A stretch of 64,000 nucleotides of DNA from Nocardia amamiensis NBRC 102102 (GTDB lineage Bacteria > Actinomycetota > Actinomycetes > Mycobacteriales > Mycobacteriaceae), in NCBI RefSeq assembly GCF_001612745.1, contig NZ_BDBA01000031.1:1-64000 (forward strand), in the 5' to 3' direction. The translations under genes were made by a program, and so were the position numbers. Positions within the stretch are counted from its first letter, which is position 1. Every line of letters begins with the position of its first letter. Under the pieces are notes generated by a model, which saw nothing but the letters and a program-made list of their open reading frames with translations, had not been told where the DNA came from and made no database searches. Shown here in pieces: positions 37,989 to 48,518 of the stretch.

Positions 37989-38930
37989 TCACGTTCGAGA
38001 GATTTCGGATACGCGACCGAGGAACTTCACGAGCGCGTCGTTGACCACCTCGGGTCGCTCCTGCTGAATCCAATGCCCGGCGCCCGCCACCACGATGTGC
38101 CCTCGCAGGTCTGTGAGCAGCGATTCCAAGGCGTCAGTCGGCATGAATCGGCGAACCGGATCGTCGGAGCCGGTCACAAAGAGTGCGGGCTGGGTGATGA
38201 CGTGGCCGTCGAACGGAGCCGTGAGGGCCCAATTCCGGTCGATATTCCGGTAGTAATTGAGTCCTCCGCTGAAGCCTGTTCGCTCGAACGCGTCGATGAA
38301 CACCTGTAGTTCGTCCTCCGGCAACCACGGGCGGCTCGGTAGCTCTCCGCTGGGCCGCTGTGCCATGGACTCCGGCGAGAGCGCTTCGTCATTCAAGAGA
38401 GTCCATCGCACGTCCTGCGCAAGCACGGAGTCGGCGACACCTGGCTTCTGAAACCAGGACATGTAAAACGAATCTCCCAACCGAGAACGGAGAATGGTCA
38501 GTGGTGGTACCGGTGCGCGCGGTGCCGGCGGAACGCTCAGGCCGGCTACGGCCCGCACCCGGTCGGGATGTGCCAGTGCCATTTGCCAGACCACCGCGGC
38601 ACCCCAGTCGTGTCCGACAAATACCGCATCGTCTACTTCGAGGGCGTTCAGCAATCCGACCAGATCGCCGCAGATGGTCAGCACGTCGTAGTCCTCGATC
38701 GCGGAAGGTCGCGAGCTACCTCCGTAACCGCGCATATCCGGGGCGACAACGCGATACCCCGCCTCTGCGAGCGCGAAAACCTGATGGCGCCAAGAGAAAG
38801 CCAGTTCGGGAAACCCGTGGCAGAGGACTACCACCGGTCCCTTCCCGTGCCTGACAACCCGCAGTTCGATCCCGTTGGTCGCGATTGAACGAGATTCGAG
38901 GGCTTCCCACGCTGCGATATCGACTTTCAT
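37989..38930 (-). CDS. Alpha/beta hydrolase, epoxide-hydrolase-like
   Basis: The 313-residue protein has CHGFPELAFSW (oxyanion), GYGGSSRP, and the nucleophile elbow VGHDWGAAVV with Asp as nucleophile, typical of soluble epoxide hydrolases and haloalkane-dehalogenase relatives. AGAGHWIQQERP supplies the catalytic His. ATG 38930 has AAAGGAAA upstream. It lies in one operon between the SCO6745-family gene and the DUF8020-like gene. Confidence 0.9.
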   Translation of the reverse strand: MKVDIAAWEALESRSIATNGIELRVVRHGKGPVVVLCHGFPELAFSWRHQVFALAEAGYRVVAPDMRGYGGSSRPSAIEDYDVLTICGDLVGLLNALEVDDAVFVGHDWGAAVVWQMALAHPDRVRAVAGLSVPPAPRAPVPPLTILRSRLGDSFYMSWFQKPGVADSVLAQDVRWTLLNDEALSPESMAQRPSGELPSRPWLPEDELQVFIDAFERTGFSGGLNYYRNIDRNWALTAPFDGHVITQPALFVTGSDDPVRRFMPTDALESLLTDLRGHIVVAGAGHWIQQERPEVVNDALVKFLGRVSEISRT

Positions 38931-38963
38931 CCGTATTTCCTTTGCCAAGTCTCGGCACATCGG

Positions 38964-39959
38964 TCACTGGGCTCGCGTGTGCCGTGCGACCAGCTCGGCC
39001 GGGAAACCCAGATCAGCGTTCACAACCGCCTTCGTCAGGGGCAGGGCCAGCTCGCGCAGACGCGAACAGCCCTCCTCGCCGAGTTCTTCGTATGGGTACA
39101 CGGCGAGCTCGTCGGTCCGGAGTTCGATCGATTGCCTGCGCCGGCCCCCCTCCGCGCTGAGGGCGAGGCCGGGGCCATCGAGAAGCCAACCGCGAGAACG
39201 CAACCGCTCGACTCCCGCAGCCCACTCCTGTTCACTCCAGTACCGGCTCACGCGTAGGACTTCCGCGCCGATGATCCCGGTCGCGCTGTGTGTGATCAGC
39301 GCTTCCAGGCCGTCGAGACCTTCGGTGAGCAATAGCGCGACGTGGCCATCTCCGCGGAATTCACGCAGCAAAGTCTGCGCGTGCCACAGGACCATGTGTG
39401 GAGCGCTCGGCCAAGGCAGCTCCGCGTGTCCGGCGAAGAGCGGACGTCCTTGGGGCCGCTCGCATGCGCGTTCCGCGGCACGGCGCGCAAGATCGGCAGC
39501 CTCCCGAACCGCTCCGCTGTCGACGTCCTCACCCCATGCTCGGCGCAGCGAGCGGTCGACGGCCTCGTACCTCGCTTCGAGAACATCAGCCGGGCTAGCG
39601 ATTTGCCAGGCCGCGGGCAGCGCCGAATGGACGGCCACAGGATTGAAGTTGAAGAACGTCGCGATCGTGACTTCCGCAGGGACCGGGCCCATCGGCGCCG
39701 AACGCGGCGCGAAGTATGTCATGCCACGCTGTTTCAAGCCGATTTCGGCATAGCACTCCGGCCCGTACGGGCTGAAATAGATCATCCCGTGAATCGGTTC
39801 GAGAGCGCGGAAGGTGTGCCGGGCGGTCTCCGACGAAACCCTGGGCATGGTCGCTCCTTCGAAATTCCACTCGGTGACAAGCGCCTGGTTCGTAGCCCCT
39901 GCCACGGCCGGAGGGAGGCCGCGCGCCGGATCGGTATTGATCGCGATCTGTGACGCCAT
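38964..39959 (-). CDS. SCO6745-family protein
   Basis: The core matches the SCO6745 family: ARHTFRALEPIHGMIYFSP, then MTYFAPRSAPMGPV and FFNFNPVAV, with an Ala-rich helical C-terminus carrying HSATGIIGAEVLRVSR and a winged-helix-like end. No biochemical role is established. The 331-residue frame starts at ATG 39959 behind GAGGGAG. An internal ATG at 39848 behind GAAGGAG gives 294 residues, close to family length, so both starts may be used. It heads the operon with the epoxide-hydrolase-like and DUF8020-like genes, and motif copy C lies 77 bases upstream. Confidence 0.8.
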   Translation of the reverse strand: MASQIAINTDPARGLPPAVAGATNQALVTEWNFEGATMPRVSSETARHTFRALEPIHGMIYFSPYGPECYAEIGLKQRGMTYFAPRSAPMGPVPAEVTIATFFNFNPVAVHSALPAAWQIASPADVLEARYEAVDRSLRRAWGEDVDSGAVREAADLARRAAERACERPQGRPLFAGHAELPWPSAPHMVLWHAQTLLREFRGDGHVALLLTEGLDGLEALITHSATGIIGAEVLRVSRYWSEQEWAAGVERLRSRGWLLDGPGLALSAEGGRRRQSIELRTDELAVYPYEELGEEGCSRLRELALPLTKAVVNADLGFPAELVARHTRAQ

Positions 39960-40035
39960 GCGGCTCCCTCGAGTCGTGATGTCATGCTTCGGATTCGGGC
40001 TCTGACCGAGGTCGGGGGTATTCGGCGAGCCGTGA

Positions 40036-40058
40036 TTGAAGCTGAACTCAACCTCAAA
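40036..40058 (+). promoter_or_regulatory. 23-bp motif, copy C (upstream of the SCO6745-family operon)
   Basis: TTGAAGCTGAACTCAACCTC followed by AAA is 77 bases before the first start codon of the operon. Its TTGAAxCTG and TCAA blocks match the other three copies. Confidence 0.6.
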
Positions 40059-40165
40059 TTGTGACGTACGTCAAGTCTTGATACCGAACTCGATTTCACT
40101 TACGGTTCCGTGGCCGCCGTCACATAGGCGATCGAGCGGACACAGGCAAGCCGGCGAGGTGAGGA

Positions 40166-40540
40166 GTGGATATGGCTGGCCGCCGATGCCGGCGGACCAT
40201 GGCGATAGCGCGAGGTCACCTCCGGCGTCGACGGCCGAGACCCCGTCGACCAGCGCCGTGCTCGCGGCCGCAGGCGGTCCCGCCGTCGCGCACCCGCACT
40301 CACCACGCCGACGAGGCTGCCCGCAGCGTGGGTTGCGCGTACTCCAGTACGCAGCCCACCATCCAGCGTGGCAGCAGCGGCGACGCGGTCCGCCAGGCCC
40401 AATGCCTGCTCGGCGTCACAGTCGACGGCTCGTTCGGCCCCGAAACCGAATCCGCCGTGCTGAGCGTCCAGGCGGCCTTCGGCCTGGCGACGGACGGCAT
40501 CGTCGGCCCACAGACCTGGGCGGCGTTGTACGCGCTCTGA
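40166..40540 (+). CDS. Peptidoglycan-binding domain protein, N-terminus uncertain
   Basis: The C-terminal 65 residues are a PG_binding_1 repeat: TIQRGSSGDAVRQAQCLLG, VDGSFGPETESAVLSVQ, TDGIVGPQTWAAL. Such domains bind cell-wall peptidoglycan. The first 55 residues in this frame are implausibly Arg/Pro-rich and lack a signal peptide, whereas another frame over 40180-40300 has better composition (TAETPSTSAVLAAAGGPAVA). A frameshift in the N-terminal part is likely. It is a single domain with no catalytic partner. Confidence 0.6.
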   Translation: MDMAGRRCRRTMAIARGHLRRRRPRPRRPAPCSRPQAVPPSRTRTHHADEAARSVGCAYSSTQPTIQRGSSGDAVRQAQCLLGVTVDGSFGPETESAVLSVQAAFGLATDGIVGPQTWAALYAL

Positions 40541-40653
40541 CTACCGCTCCACCCGCCCGGCTCGTCTCGGTATCACTGGCCGGGACGAGCCGAAGTCGGC
40601 CGCCACGCGGTGCGGCCGCACGGGGCACGCCCCGGCCGCTGCCCCAGAGCGGT

Positions 40654-41136
40654 CTACTGCTCGAGTAGCCGCAGTATCTTCGCTGTGCCTTCTGTAGGAC
40701 GCATTGTGGCAAGCTCCCTGGGGGTCTTCCCGGCCCAGCGGTCTGCCTGCGGCCCCATCCGAACGTCGACCCGTGCTCCGGCCTGCAATAGGACTTGGAC
40801 GCACTCGGGCGAGCCCCGGTACGCTGCCGCGCACAGCGGCGGCGACTCAGCCGGCAGATCCGGGTTCATGCCATGGTCGAGCAGTAGCCGCACCGTCTCG
40901 GCATGGCCCTTGTCCGCAGCCCTCGAAAGAGCTCTCGGCTCCGCTTCGATGCCCTGGGCCAGCAGGTAAGCGATAATCTCGGTTCTGCCCCACTCCGCGG
41001 CCCAACCGAAAAGAGTGCCTACCGGCGTAGTGACACTCGCCAGGTCGACACCAGCTTCGTGAGCACGTCGCACCTCGTCGGCATCGCGACGTATGCAAGC
41101 CAGGACGAGATCGAACTCTTCTGCACCGAGCACCAC
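40654..41136 (-). CDS. Ankyrin-repeat protein
   Basis: About 160 residues form four ankyrin-type units: FGWAAEWGRTEIIAYLLAQG, LSRAADKGHAETVRLLLDHG, LCAAAYRGSPECVQVLLQAG and KTPRELATMRPTEGTAKIL. These mediate protein contacts; bacterial examples vary widely in role. GTG 41136 follows GGGGGAG. The frame stays open to a TTG at 41226 with coding-like sequence (GGGTGVEIAGQGDEALIESG), so a longer product is possible. Confidence 0.8.
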   Translation of the reverse strand: MVLGAEEFDLVLACIRRDADEVRRAHEAGVDLASVTTPVGTLFGWAAEWGRTEIIAYLLAQGIEAEPRALSRAADKGHAETVRLLLDHGMNPDLPAESPPLCAAAYRGSPECVQVLLQAGARVDVRMGPQADRWAGKTPRELATMRPTEGTAKILRLLEQ

Positions 41137-41562
41137 ATCAGTATGCGCTCCCCCGCTTTCGATCAGCGCTTCGTCACCTTGGCCTGCAATTTCGACACCG
41201 GTGCCGCCACCCTGATTACCCTGCAAACCATTCTGGACACGGCACTAGCTCGAGCGGAATCCGCGCGGCCGGCCGTTGTCCCCGATTTCCCCGTGCTGGG
41301 GTGAGATGGGAGCTCGTCGAGCGGGCGGGTCGATGCTCAACGCTGTCGGGTGCTGCCGCAGTACCGATCAATGCAGGGCTCGATAATGAGCATCCCCACC
41401 CATTTCCTGCGCCGCATACTCGGTTAATCAAAAGTTGCTACAAAACATTCGATCCGCAGTCCCGTCGAATTCGACTTTTCTTGTTCAAGTCGCGTTCACG
41501 AGAGGTACAACCGCGGCGTACAGACTCCTGGCTTTCGTGTTTCCGAACAAGATGGAGTAATC
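41137..41562. other. 426 bp region without a supported gene
   Basis: The first 90 bases may belong to a longer ankyrin gene. The rest shows no consistent frame on either strand. A lower-GC stretch near 41425-41480 precedes the 23-codon ORF and probably holds its promoter. Confidence 0.3.
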
Positions 41563-41634
41563 GTGGAAATCCTCACCGTTCTCGCCGACCTCTTGACAAC
41601 CGTGTTGCAAGCCGGAAGCGGCAGCGCGAGCTGA
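41563..41634 (+). CDS. 23-residue small hydrophobic peptide ORF
   Basis: GTG 41563 follows GATGGAGTAATC, a good ribosome site. The peptide (MEILTVLADLLTTVLQAGSG, then SAS) is an amphipathic hydrophobic helix with a small-residue tail. A stem-loop begins two bases after the stop. Short helical peptides of this form can be membrane-active, leader or signalling peptides, but sequence alone does not decide. It is too short for ordinary gene finders. Confidence 0.5.
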   Translation: MEILTVLADLLTTVLQAGSGSAS

Positions 41635-41636
41635 CC

Positions 41637-41675
41637 GTATGGGGGGCCGGGGGCGCAACTTACCCGGCCCCATAC
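41637..41675. terminator. Stem-loop after the 23-codon ORF
   Basis: GTATGGGG...GGCCGGG pairs with CCCGGCC...CCATAC, with a small bulge. It lies between the small ORF and the convergent pseudogene, so it may terminate both. Confidence 0.65.
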
Positions 41676-41704
41676 TGCTGACACGTCCCGGACACTCTGC
41701 GGTG

Positions 41705-42851
41705 TCAACCGGCTCGGGCTCCACTCGTCTGGGTATCGTCCTCCTCGCCGCGCATCGCATAGTCGCGTTCGAGGAAGTCGCGGTGCGCCCGTAGCGTCGA
41801 GTCCAGCAATTCCCGCCAGGTGCGGCGATCGATGCGAGTGTCGCTGTCCAGCGACGACAACGAGGCAGGACGCAGTTTGTCGGTGTGGTCGACGATGAAG
41901 GTCAGCTTGCGGCGCGGGAATTGGGCGCCGATGCGCGGATTCTCGTTCAGGAAGGTGTCCAGGGCGTAGAGGTAGTTGATCGCGCGGTTGTACTCCTCGT
42001 CGGTGAGGTGGTAGTCCATGCGCTTGATCTCGACGATCCACAGCTCACCGGAATCGTGCAACAACACGAAATCCGGTTCGCGCCTCTCGCTGCCGATCGT
42101 CGTCGTCACCAGCCGCACACCGAATTGCTGCGCATACCACCGACATGGGCGGGATCTTCCAGTGCGGCTCGGTCCTTCTGCGCGACGAGGATACGTGCGT
42201 CGTCGATCACCGAATCACGGAACAACTTGTCCCCGGGTGCGATCGCCTCCACGGTCTCGTGGACGCGGGACTTCTCCACGAACTCCTCCCACACCCGCCG
42301 CCGAATCGACCGCTCGCCCATTCGGCCGATCTCCTTGATCAGATCGCGGCCCTACACGGCCAGCGCTTCACCTCGGGGCGAGCTCCACATGATGTCCTGG
42401 CGATCGGATCGGACCAGATCCTCTTCGTCGTCGAGCCAGTCGACATGGATGGCGCCGACCAGGTACGAGCGCAATTTGAATTCACCGGGCGCTTCTGCTC
42501 GCGTGACTAATCCGAGCCCATCCGCATCCGGCGGTCGGAACCGACCATCAGATAGTGCTCGTTCACCTCCGCTGCGGTCATACCGTGGCCGTTGTCGGTG
42601 ACCGCGATCTCGTACTGCGGTTCCTCCGCGGCACGAACCGTGCCCGCCAACGTCACACCCCACGGAAGCGATACCTCCACCAGCGTGGCATCGGCGTCGT
42701 AGGAATTGGCGATCAATTCGGCGAGCACCGCCGAAACCCGGTCGTAGAGTTTTATTCCGAGCTTGTCGATGGCCAACCGGCTGATCCGCATCCGATACTT
42801 GTGATCGTCCGGATCGTGCCCCCGATCACCAACCTCATTGCGCGTGTCCAT
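41705..42851 (-). pseudogene. Decayed GHKL-ATPase / PD-(D/E)xK-nuclease gene
   Basis: The N-terminal part (42851-42507) is a GHKL ATPase start: LAELIANSYDADATLVEV (the Asn of the N box) and AVTDNGHGMTAAEVNEHYLMVG. It then breaks; a large middle part is missing. A second frame carries EFKLRSYLVGAIHVDWLDDE and, after an in-frame TAG at 42352, WEEFVEKSRVHETVEAI. A third frame (from 42118) ends with a nuclease-like PDFVLLHDSGELWIVEIKRMD, the PD...ExK pattern. Three frames, a stop and a deletion show that the gene is dead. Intact relatives pairing a GHKL ATPase with such a nuclease would be plausible defence proteins. Confidence 0.75.
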
Positions 42852-43267
42852 GGTCGGGCCCCAATCACCCCTCCGGCAGCCGCTTTTCAGCTACCCCATA
42901 ACCCGATCAAACTCCGCGACGTTGACAACGGCCCGAACAGTCGAGGGCCAAGCTGTAACGGCATGGTCCCGAACCTGACACGCCGATGGCGGATGGCAAC
43001 ACGCCGGTCTCGATGCACGGGTGGATCGAGTTGCGGCCGAACGCGATCGGATCGACCCGCGCTATTTTGCGAGCCTTCCCCAATTCGGCTTCGCCATTGC
43101 GTACGATAGCCGTGCCCGGTGGACGTGGCGGCGTTCGCTCGGCAACGGGGAAGTGGCCCGCCCGGCACCACCGGGCGGGCCACACATTTCTCGGACCAGG
43201 CCGGGCGAAGGACCTCACACACCGAACCGCGGAGTATGCCTGGTGCCCGGAACAGTCGTTTCCCAGG
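42852..43267. other. 416 bp intergenic region
   Basis: Apart from the terminator at 43153-43183 I see no gene here. Open frames on both strands overlap and lack a ribosome site or recognisable product. Confidence 0.35.
43153..43183 (-). terminator. Strong stem-loop after the NmrA-family gene
   Basis: GTGGCCCGCCCGG and its complement form a 13-bp perfect stem with a 5-base loop, 85 bases beyond the stop. Confidence 0.75.
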
Positions 43268-44164
43268 TCAAGGACGACGAATGGGCATCGGCGCGTTGGC
43301 GGCCCAGGTCTGGCGTGCCGCCCAGTCCCGCAGCGTGGTGGCGCCGGTCGTCACCACCGAGGGGTCCGGTTGCGGAGGCGGGGGCGTTCCCGGGGGCGGT
43401 GGCGTGTATGCCGCGGCGATCCCCTCGGCAGCCTCGGCTCCCAGGTGTGTGGCCAGCATCTCCTGGTAGCCAGCGGGCGTTATGGCGTTCCACCGCACGG
43501 GGTGCCCCAGGGCCGCAGTGAGCTCGGCGGCTACCTGGTCTCCGGTCAGGGCCTGCGGACCGGTCACGATCTGGAAGGGCGGAGGAGCAGTCGCGGTGAT
43601 CAGGGCGGCGACGGCGGCCCCTAGGTCATCCAGCGCGACCCACGGGACGGGCAGATCGCTCGGAAGCGGGTAGGCGACCTCCCCGGCACCGACCAGTGCG
43701 GCGGACCAGGGCGCGGCGAGGTTCTCCATATACGTCTGGGCGGGCCCGACCACGGTGGCGACCTCGACGCTGTGGGGCAGCTCGGCCGACATCAGCACGC
43801 GGGCATCAACGAAGGGCACCCCGACTGGCGCGGGCGGCAGCATCGTGCCCGGATTGAAGACCGCTCGCCGCACACCCGCCTCCCGGAGCCCGGCCAGCAC
43901 CGCCTCGGCCTGCTGGACAGCCAAGTCGGCGGCGAAGACCAGCGGCAACTGGACGATCACGGCGTCGGCGCCGGAGTACGCCGCGGCGAGCGATCCAGGG
44001 TCGAGTAGCTCCGCTCGGACCGGCTCGGCGTCGGGGTGCAGCCGGGAGTCGGGGACACGGCGGACGATGCCCCGCACGCGGTGTCCCGCGCTCAGGAGGC
44101 CACGGACGATAGCGGCTCCTTGTTCGCCCGTCGCGCCATGGACTATCACGGTTTGTTTCTTCAT
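43268..44164 (-). CDS. NmrA-family NAD(P)-binding protein
   Basis: The 298-residue protein has the Rossmann start VIVHGATGEQGAAIVRGLL (GxTGxxG) and AVIVQLPLVF, but no YxxxK, as in NmrA/HSCARG-like redox sensors and quinone reductases of the atypical SDR class. YTPPPPGTPPPP is a proline-rich insertion near the C-terminus. It is divergent from an HxlR regulator over 57 bases with a palindrome between, a common pairing in which HxlR represses an NmrA-type quinone or aldehyde stress gene. Confidence 0.88.
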   Translation of the reverse strand: MKKQTVIVHGATGEQGAAIVRGLLSAGHRVRGIVRRVPDSRLHPDAEPVRAELLDPGSLAAAYSGADAVIVQLPLVFAADLAVQQAEAVLAGLREAGVRRAVFNPGTMLPPAPVGVPFVDARVLMSAELPHSVEVATVVGPAQTYMENLAAPWSAALVGAGEVAYPLPSDLPVPWVALDDLGAAVAALITATAPPPFQIVTGPQALTGDQVAAELTAALGHPVRWNAITPAGYQEMLATHLGAEAAEGIAAAYTPPPPGTPPPPQPDPSVVTTGATTLRDWAARQTWAANAPMPIRRP

Positions 44165-44174
44165 GCCTGCGACG

Positions 44175-44195
44175 TTAGTTTTCAATGTGAACTAA
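44175..44195. promoter_or_regulatory. Palindrome between NmrA-family and HxlR genes
   Basis: TTAGTT and AACTAA flank a 9-base spacer in the divergent promoter region. It is a likely HxlR operator. Confidence 0.6.
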
Positions 44196-44221
44196 TACCC
44201 AGAATGTAATATAGTGTCCGA

Positions 44222-44578
44222 ATGGAAACTATTGCGAATGTGCAGGTCGAGCGGCTGCTCGATTGCTCACCGCACGCGTGCGGCGTCGAGCGCACACTGA
44301 AGGTCCTCGACGGGAAGTGGACGACGCTGATCGTCCGAGAGCTGCTCTCCGGTCCGAAACGCTTCGGCGACCTGCGTACCGGCCTGGGCTCCCCCAGCGC
44401 CAAGACCCTCACCGATCGTCTCCGAGCCCTGGAACACCAGCGGATACTTACCCGCACCGTGCATGCCGAAGTGCCGCCCCGCGTCGTCTACCAGCTCACC
44501 GAGGAGGGCGAGAGCCTCAGCGACGTCCTGTACGCGATGCTCAAATGGGGCGAGGACCACCCTCTGATCGACGATTGA
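44222..44578 (+). CDS. HxlR-family regulator
   Basis: The 118-residue winged-helix protein contains CGVERTLKVLDGKWTTLIVRELL (HxlR signature), RFGDLRTGL and SAKTLTDRLRALE (recognition helix), then RVVYQLTEEGESL (wing). A Cys near the N-terminus (CSPHACG) could sense electrophiles, as in HypR/QorR-type members. It probably represses the divergent NmrA-family gene. Confidence 0.92.
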   Translation: METIANVQVERLLDCSPHACGVERTLKVLDGKWTTLIVRELLSGPKRFGDLRTGLGSPSAKTLTDRLRALEHQRILTRTVHAEVPPRVVYQLTEEGESLSDVLYAMLKWGEDHPLIDD

Positions 44579-44739
44579 CCTGGTCGGCCGTCCGGCCTGG
44601 AGCGCAGCATGAGCGACCGTGTGAGCGTGGTATGTCCCAAGTGGCGCAGCACGGTTCAGTTCCGCTGCCCGATCAGATCGAAAATCCTTGCGGCACAAGG
44701 AATTCCAGTTCGATAGCTCCCGTGTGGCGGGGGTACAAC

Positions 44740-45066
44740 CTATGCCCAGAGCCGCGGTAGAACGGTTCGGGAGAAGGTCTGTTGCGGTGTCACGGTGATC
44801 AGGTCGCAGACCTCCACCAATTCCTCGGGTACCGCCCCGTCGAAGTGGTGCAGGCCCGGTGAAATGACCGCATCGACTTCGCAGGCTCGCACGACGTCGA
44901 TCAATCGGCCCACCGGCTCGTCGGTGGCGGCGCCGAAGGTCACGGTTTTGGCCAGTTCGTAGCCGAGCCGTTTCGCCAAGCTCTGTAGCTGCGCCTCATC
45001 CCAGATCTGGGACACGCCTGACACATCCTTGCGGAGGTATCCCAGCGCGGGTGGTTTCGCCCTCAC
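44740..45066 (-). CDS. Resolvase-fold-like protein without the catalytic serine
   Basis: The product is 108 residues from GTG 45066 (AAGGGAG upstream). The start ALGYLRKDVSG, then WDEAQLQSLAKRLGYELAKTV and RLIDVVRACEVDAVISPGLHHFDG, follow the alpha/beta pattern of serine-recombinase N-terminal domains (GYxRVS...). The Ser-containing motif is not in its usual place and there is no DNA-binding tail. It is probably a domesticated relative. It is divergent from furA. Confidence 0.55.
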   Translation of the reverse strand: MRAKPPALGYLRKDVSGVSQIWDEAQLQSLAKRLGYELAKTVTFGAATDEPVGRLIDVVRACEVDAVISPGLHHFDGAVPEELVEVCDLITVTPQQTFSRTVLPRLWA

Positions 45067-45227
45067 CCCTACTCCCTTGCCACGGTTGCTTATTCGGTTC
45101 AAGCGCCGGCCTGCCCACAGCTCTTTGCGGTGTGGTCTGCATCGAATTGATGAGGCCGGGCAAGTTCTGACATCGTATGTTGTCAACAGCAGGCGATGTC
45201 AACATTCGCAATATTGCATCTCTCAGA

Positions 45228-45250
45228 GACTTGATCGATTCCAGAAAACG
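45228..45250 (+). promoter_or_regulatory. FurA box / furA promoter region
   Basis: GACTTGATCGATTCCAGAAA and the next bases closely match the conserved AT-rich element in front of furA in mycobacteria and streptomycetes (TCTTGACTnATTCCAGAAAA as I recall it), where FurA represses furA-katG. It ends 16 bases before the GTG start of furA. Confidence 0.7.
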
Positions 45251-45266
45251 AGGCACACTACGACCT

Positions 45267-45710
45267 GTGCCCACGAATTCGGACTACGAGCGCATGCTGC
45301 GCGGGGCGGCCCTGCGGGTGACGGCACCACGGCTGGCGGTGCTGACCGCGGTGCACGACCATCCTCACTCCGACACGGACTCGATCCTCGCTCGCGTGCG
45401 CGAGACTCTCGGTGCCGTGTCCCACCAGGCCGTGTACGACGTCCTGCGCGCATTGACCGCCGCCGGACTGGTCCGGCGCATCCAGCCGATGGGCTCCGTG
45501 GCGCGCTATGAGACGCGCGTCGGGGACAACCACCACCACGTCGTGTGCCGGTCGTGCGGCGTTATCGCCGACGTCGACTGCGCGGTGGGCGAGGTGCCCT
45601 GCCTGAACGCGTCGGACCACAACGGTTTCGTCCTCGAAGAGGCCGAAGTCATCTACTGGGGCCTCTGCCCCGACTGCTCGACATCGGAGACCTCCCGATC
45701 ACCCCGGTGA
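45267..45710 (+). CDS. furA: Fur-family peroxide-sensing repressor FurA
   Basis: The 147-residue Fur protein has the winged helix LRVTAPRLAVLTAVHDHPH and VSHQAVYDVLRALTAAGLV, the metal-site GDNHHHVVCRSCG and a second CPDC near the C-terminus. FurA represses itself and katG and is inactivated by oxidation. GTG 45267 has no Shine-Dalgarno sequence; furA transcripts in mycobacteria are leaderless, which fits. katG starts 40 bases after the stop. Confidence 0.93.
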   Translation: MPTNSDYERMLRGAALRVTAPRLAVLTAVHDHPHSDTDSILARVRETLGAVSHQAVYDVLRALTAAGLVRRIQPMGSVARYETRVGDNHHHVVCRSCGVIADVDCAVGEVPCLNASDHNGFVLEEAEVIYWGLCPDCSTSETSRSPR

Positions 45711-47981
<2,271 letters not shown>

Positions 47982-47991
47982 TCATGACGGG

Positions 47992-48060
47992 TGTCCGGCT
48001 CGCGGGCCGGACATCCGTACCTCATGCGACACCCCGCGAGCTGTGTCGGCTCGCGGGGTG
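47992..48060 (+). terminator. Two consecutive stem-loops after katG
   Basis: An 8-bp stem (TGTCCGGC/GCCGGACA, 47992-48013) is followed by a perfect 12-bp stem (CACCCCGCGAGC and complement, 48030-48060). They also face the convergent DUF6294-like gene. Confidence 0.8.
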
Positions 48061-48071
48061 CGCCGGTATCC

Positions 48072-48518
48072 TCAGCAGTGCGACCGCAGGTTGATTCGGT
48101 CGAGGTCATCGAACCACGCTGCGTTGTATGTACCCCAGACATCCCACCAGTACCGTTGGTCCGAGTCCGGCAGGTTGATCACGAATCGAGTGATGTCGTC
48201 GACGCCCGGCTGCTGCGCAACGATGTTGCCCTTGTAACCCTCGCTCCTGGTGAAGAGTTCGGCGTGCATCAGCCAGGCATCGTTGTCGTCCCCACTCGTC
48301 ACCCACCCGGTGAAATGCGCCCAGCCGTCTCGTTGCAGCGTCCACTTGGCGCCCGCGAACATGGTGCAATCCCCCGCGTGGAGGTCCCGGTTCCAGACGA
48401 ACGTGCGCTCCCACGAGTCGGCCTGCGCCTGGCTCGGCACAATGCCGAGCAGCGCTCCGGCGAGAAGTGCCGCCGAGGCGATGCGGGCAACGACTGTCCC
48501 TCGAGTTGATCTGATCAT
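48072..48518 (-). CDS. Small secreted protein, DUF6294-like
   Basis: The 148-residue product has a signal peptide (VARIASAALLAGALLGIVP, cleavage near AQADS). The mature part has FVWNRDLHAGDCTMFAGAKW, GWVTSGDDNDAWLMHAELF and WWDVWGTYNAAWFDDL, a pattern I associate with DUF6294. Cysteines near residue 51 and at the C-terminal residue could form a disulphide. The function is unknown; it is exported and probably beta-rich. Confidence 0.8.
   Translation of the reverse strand: MIRSTRGTVVARIASAALLAGALLGIVPSQAQADSWERTFVWNRDLHAGDCTMFAGAKWTLQRDGWAHFTGWVTSGDDNDAWLMHAELFTRSEGYKGNIVAQQPGVDDITRFVINLPDSDQRYWWDVWGTYNAAWFDDLDRINLRSHC

Noticed and set aside
45177..45266. In-frame extension of furA to an ATG at 45177
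   Set aside because: It would run through the conserved FurA box; the GTG at 45267 gives the normal FurA length.
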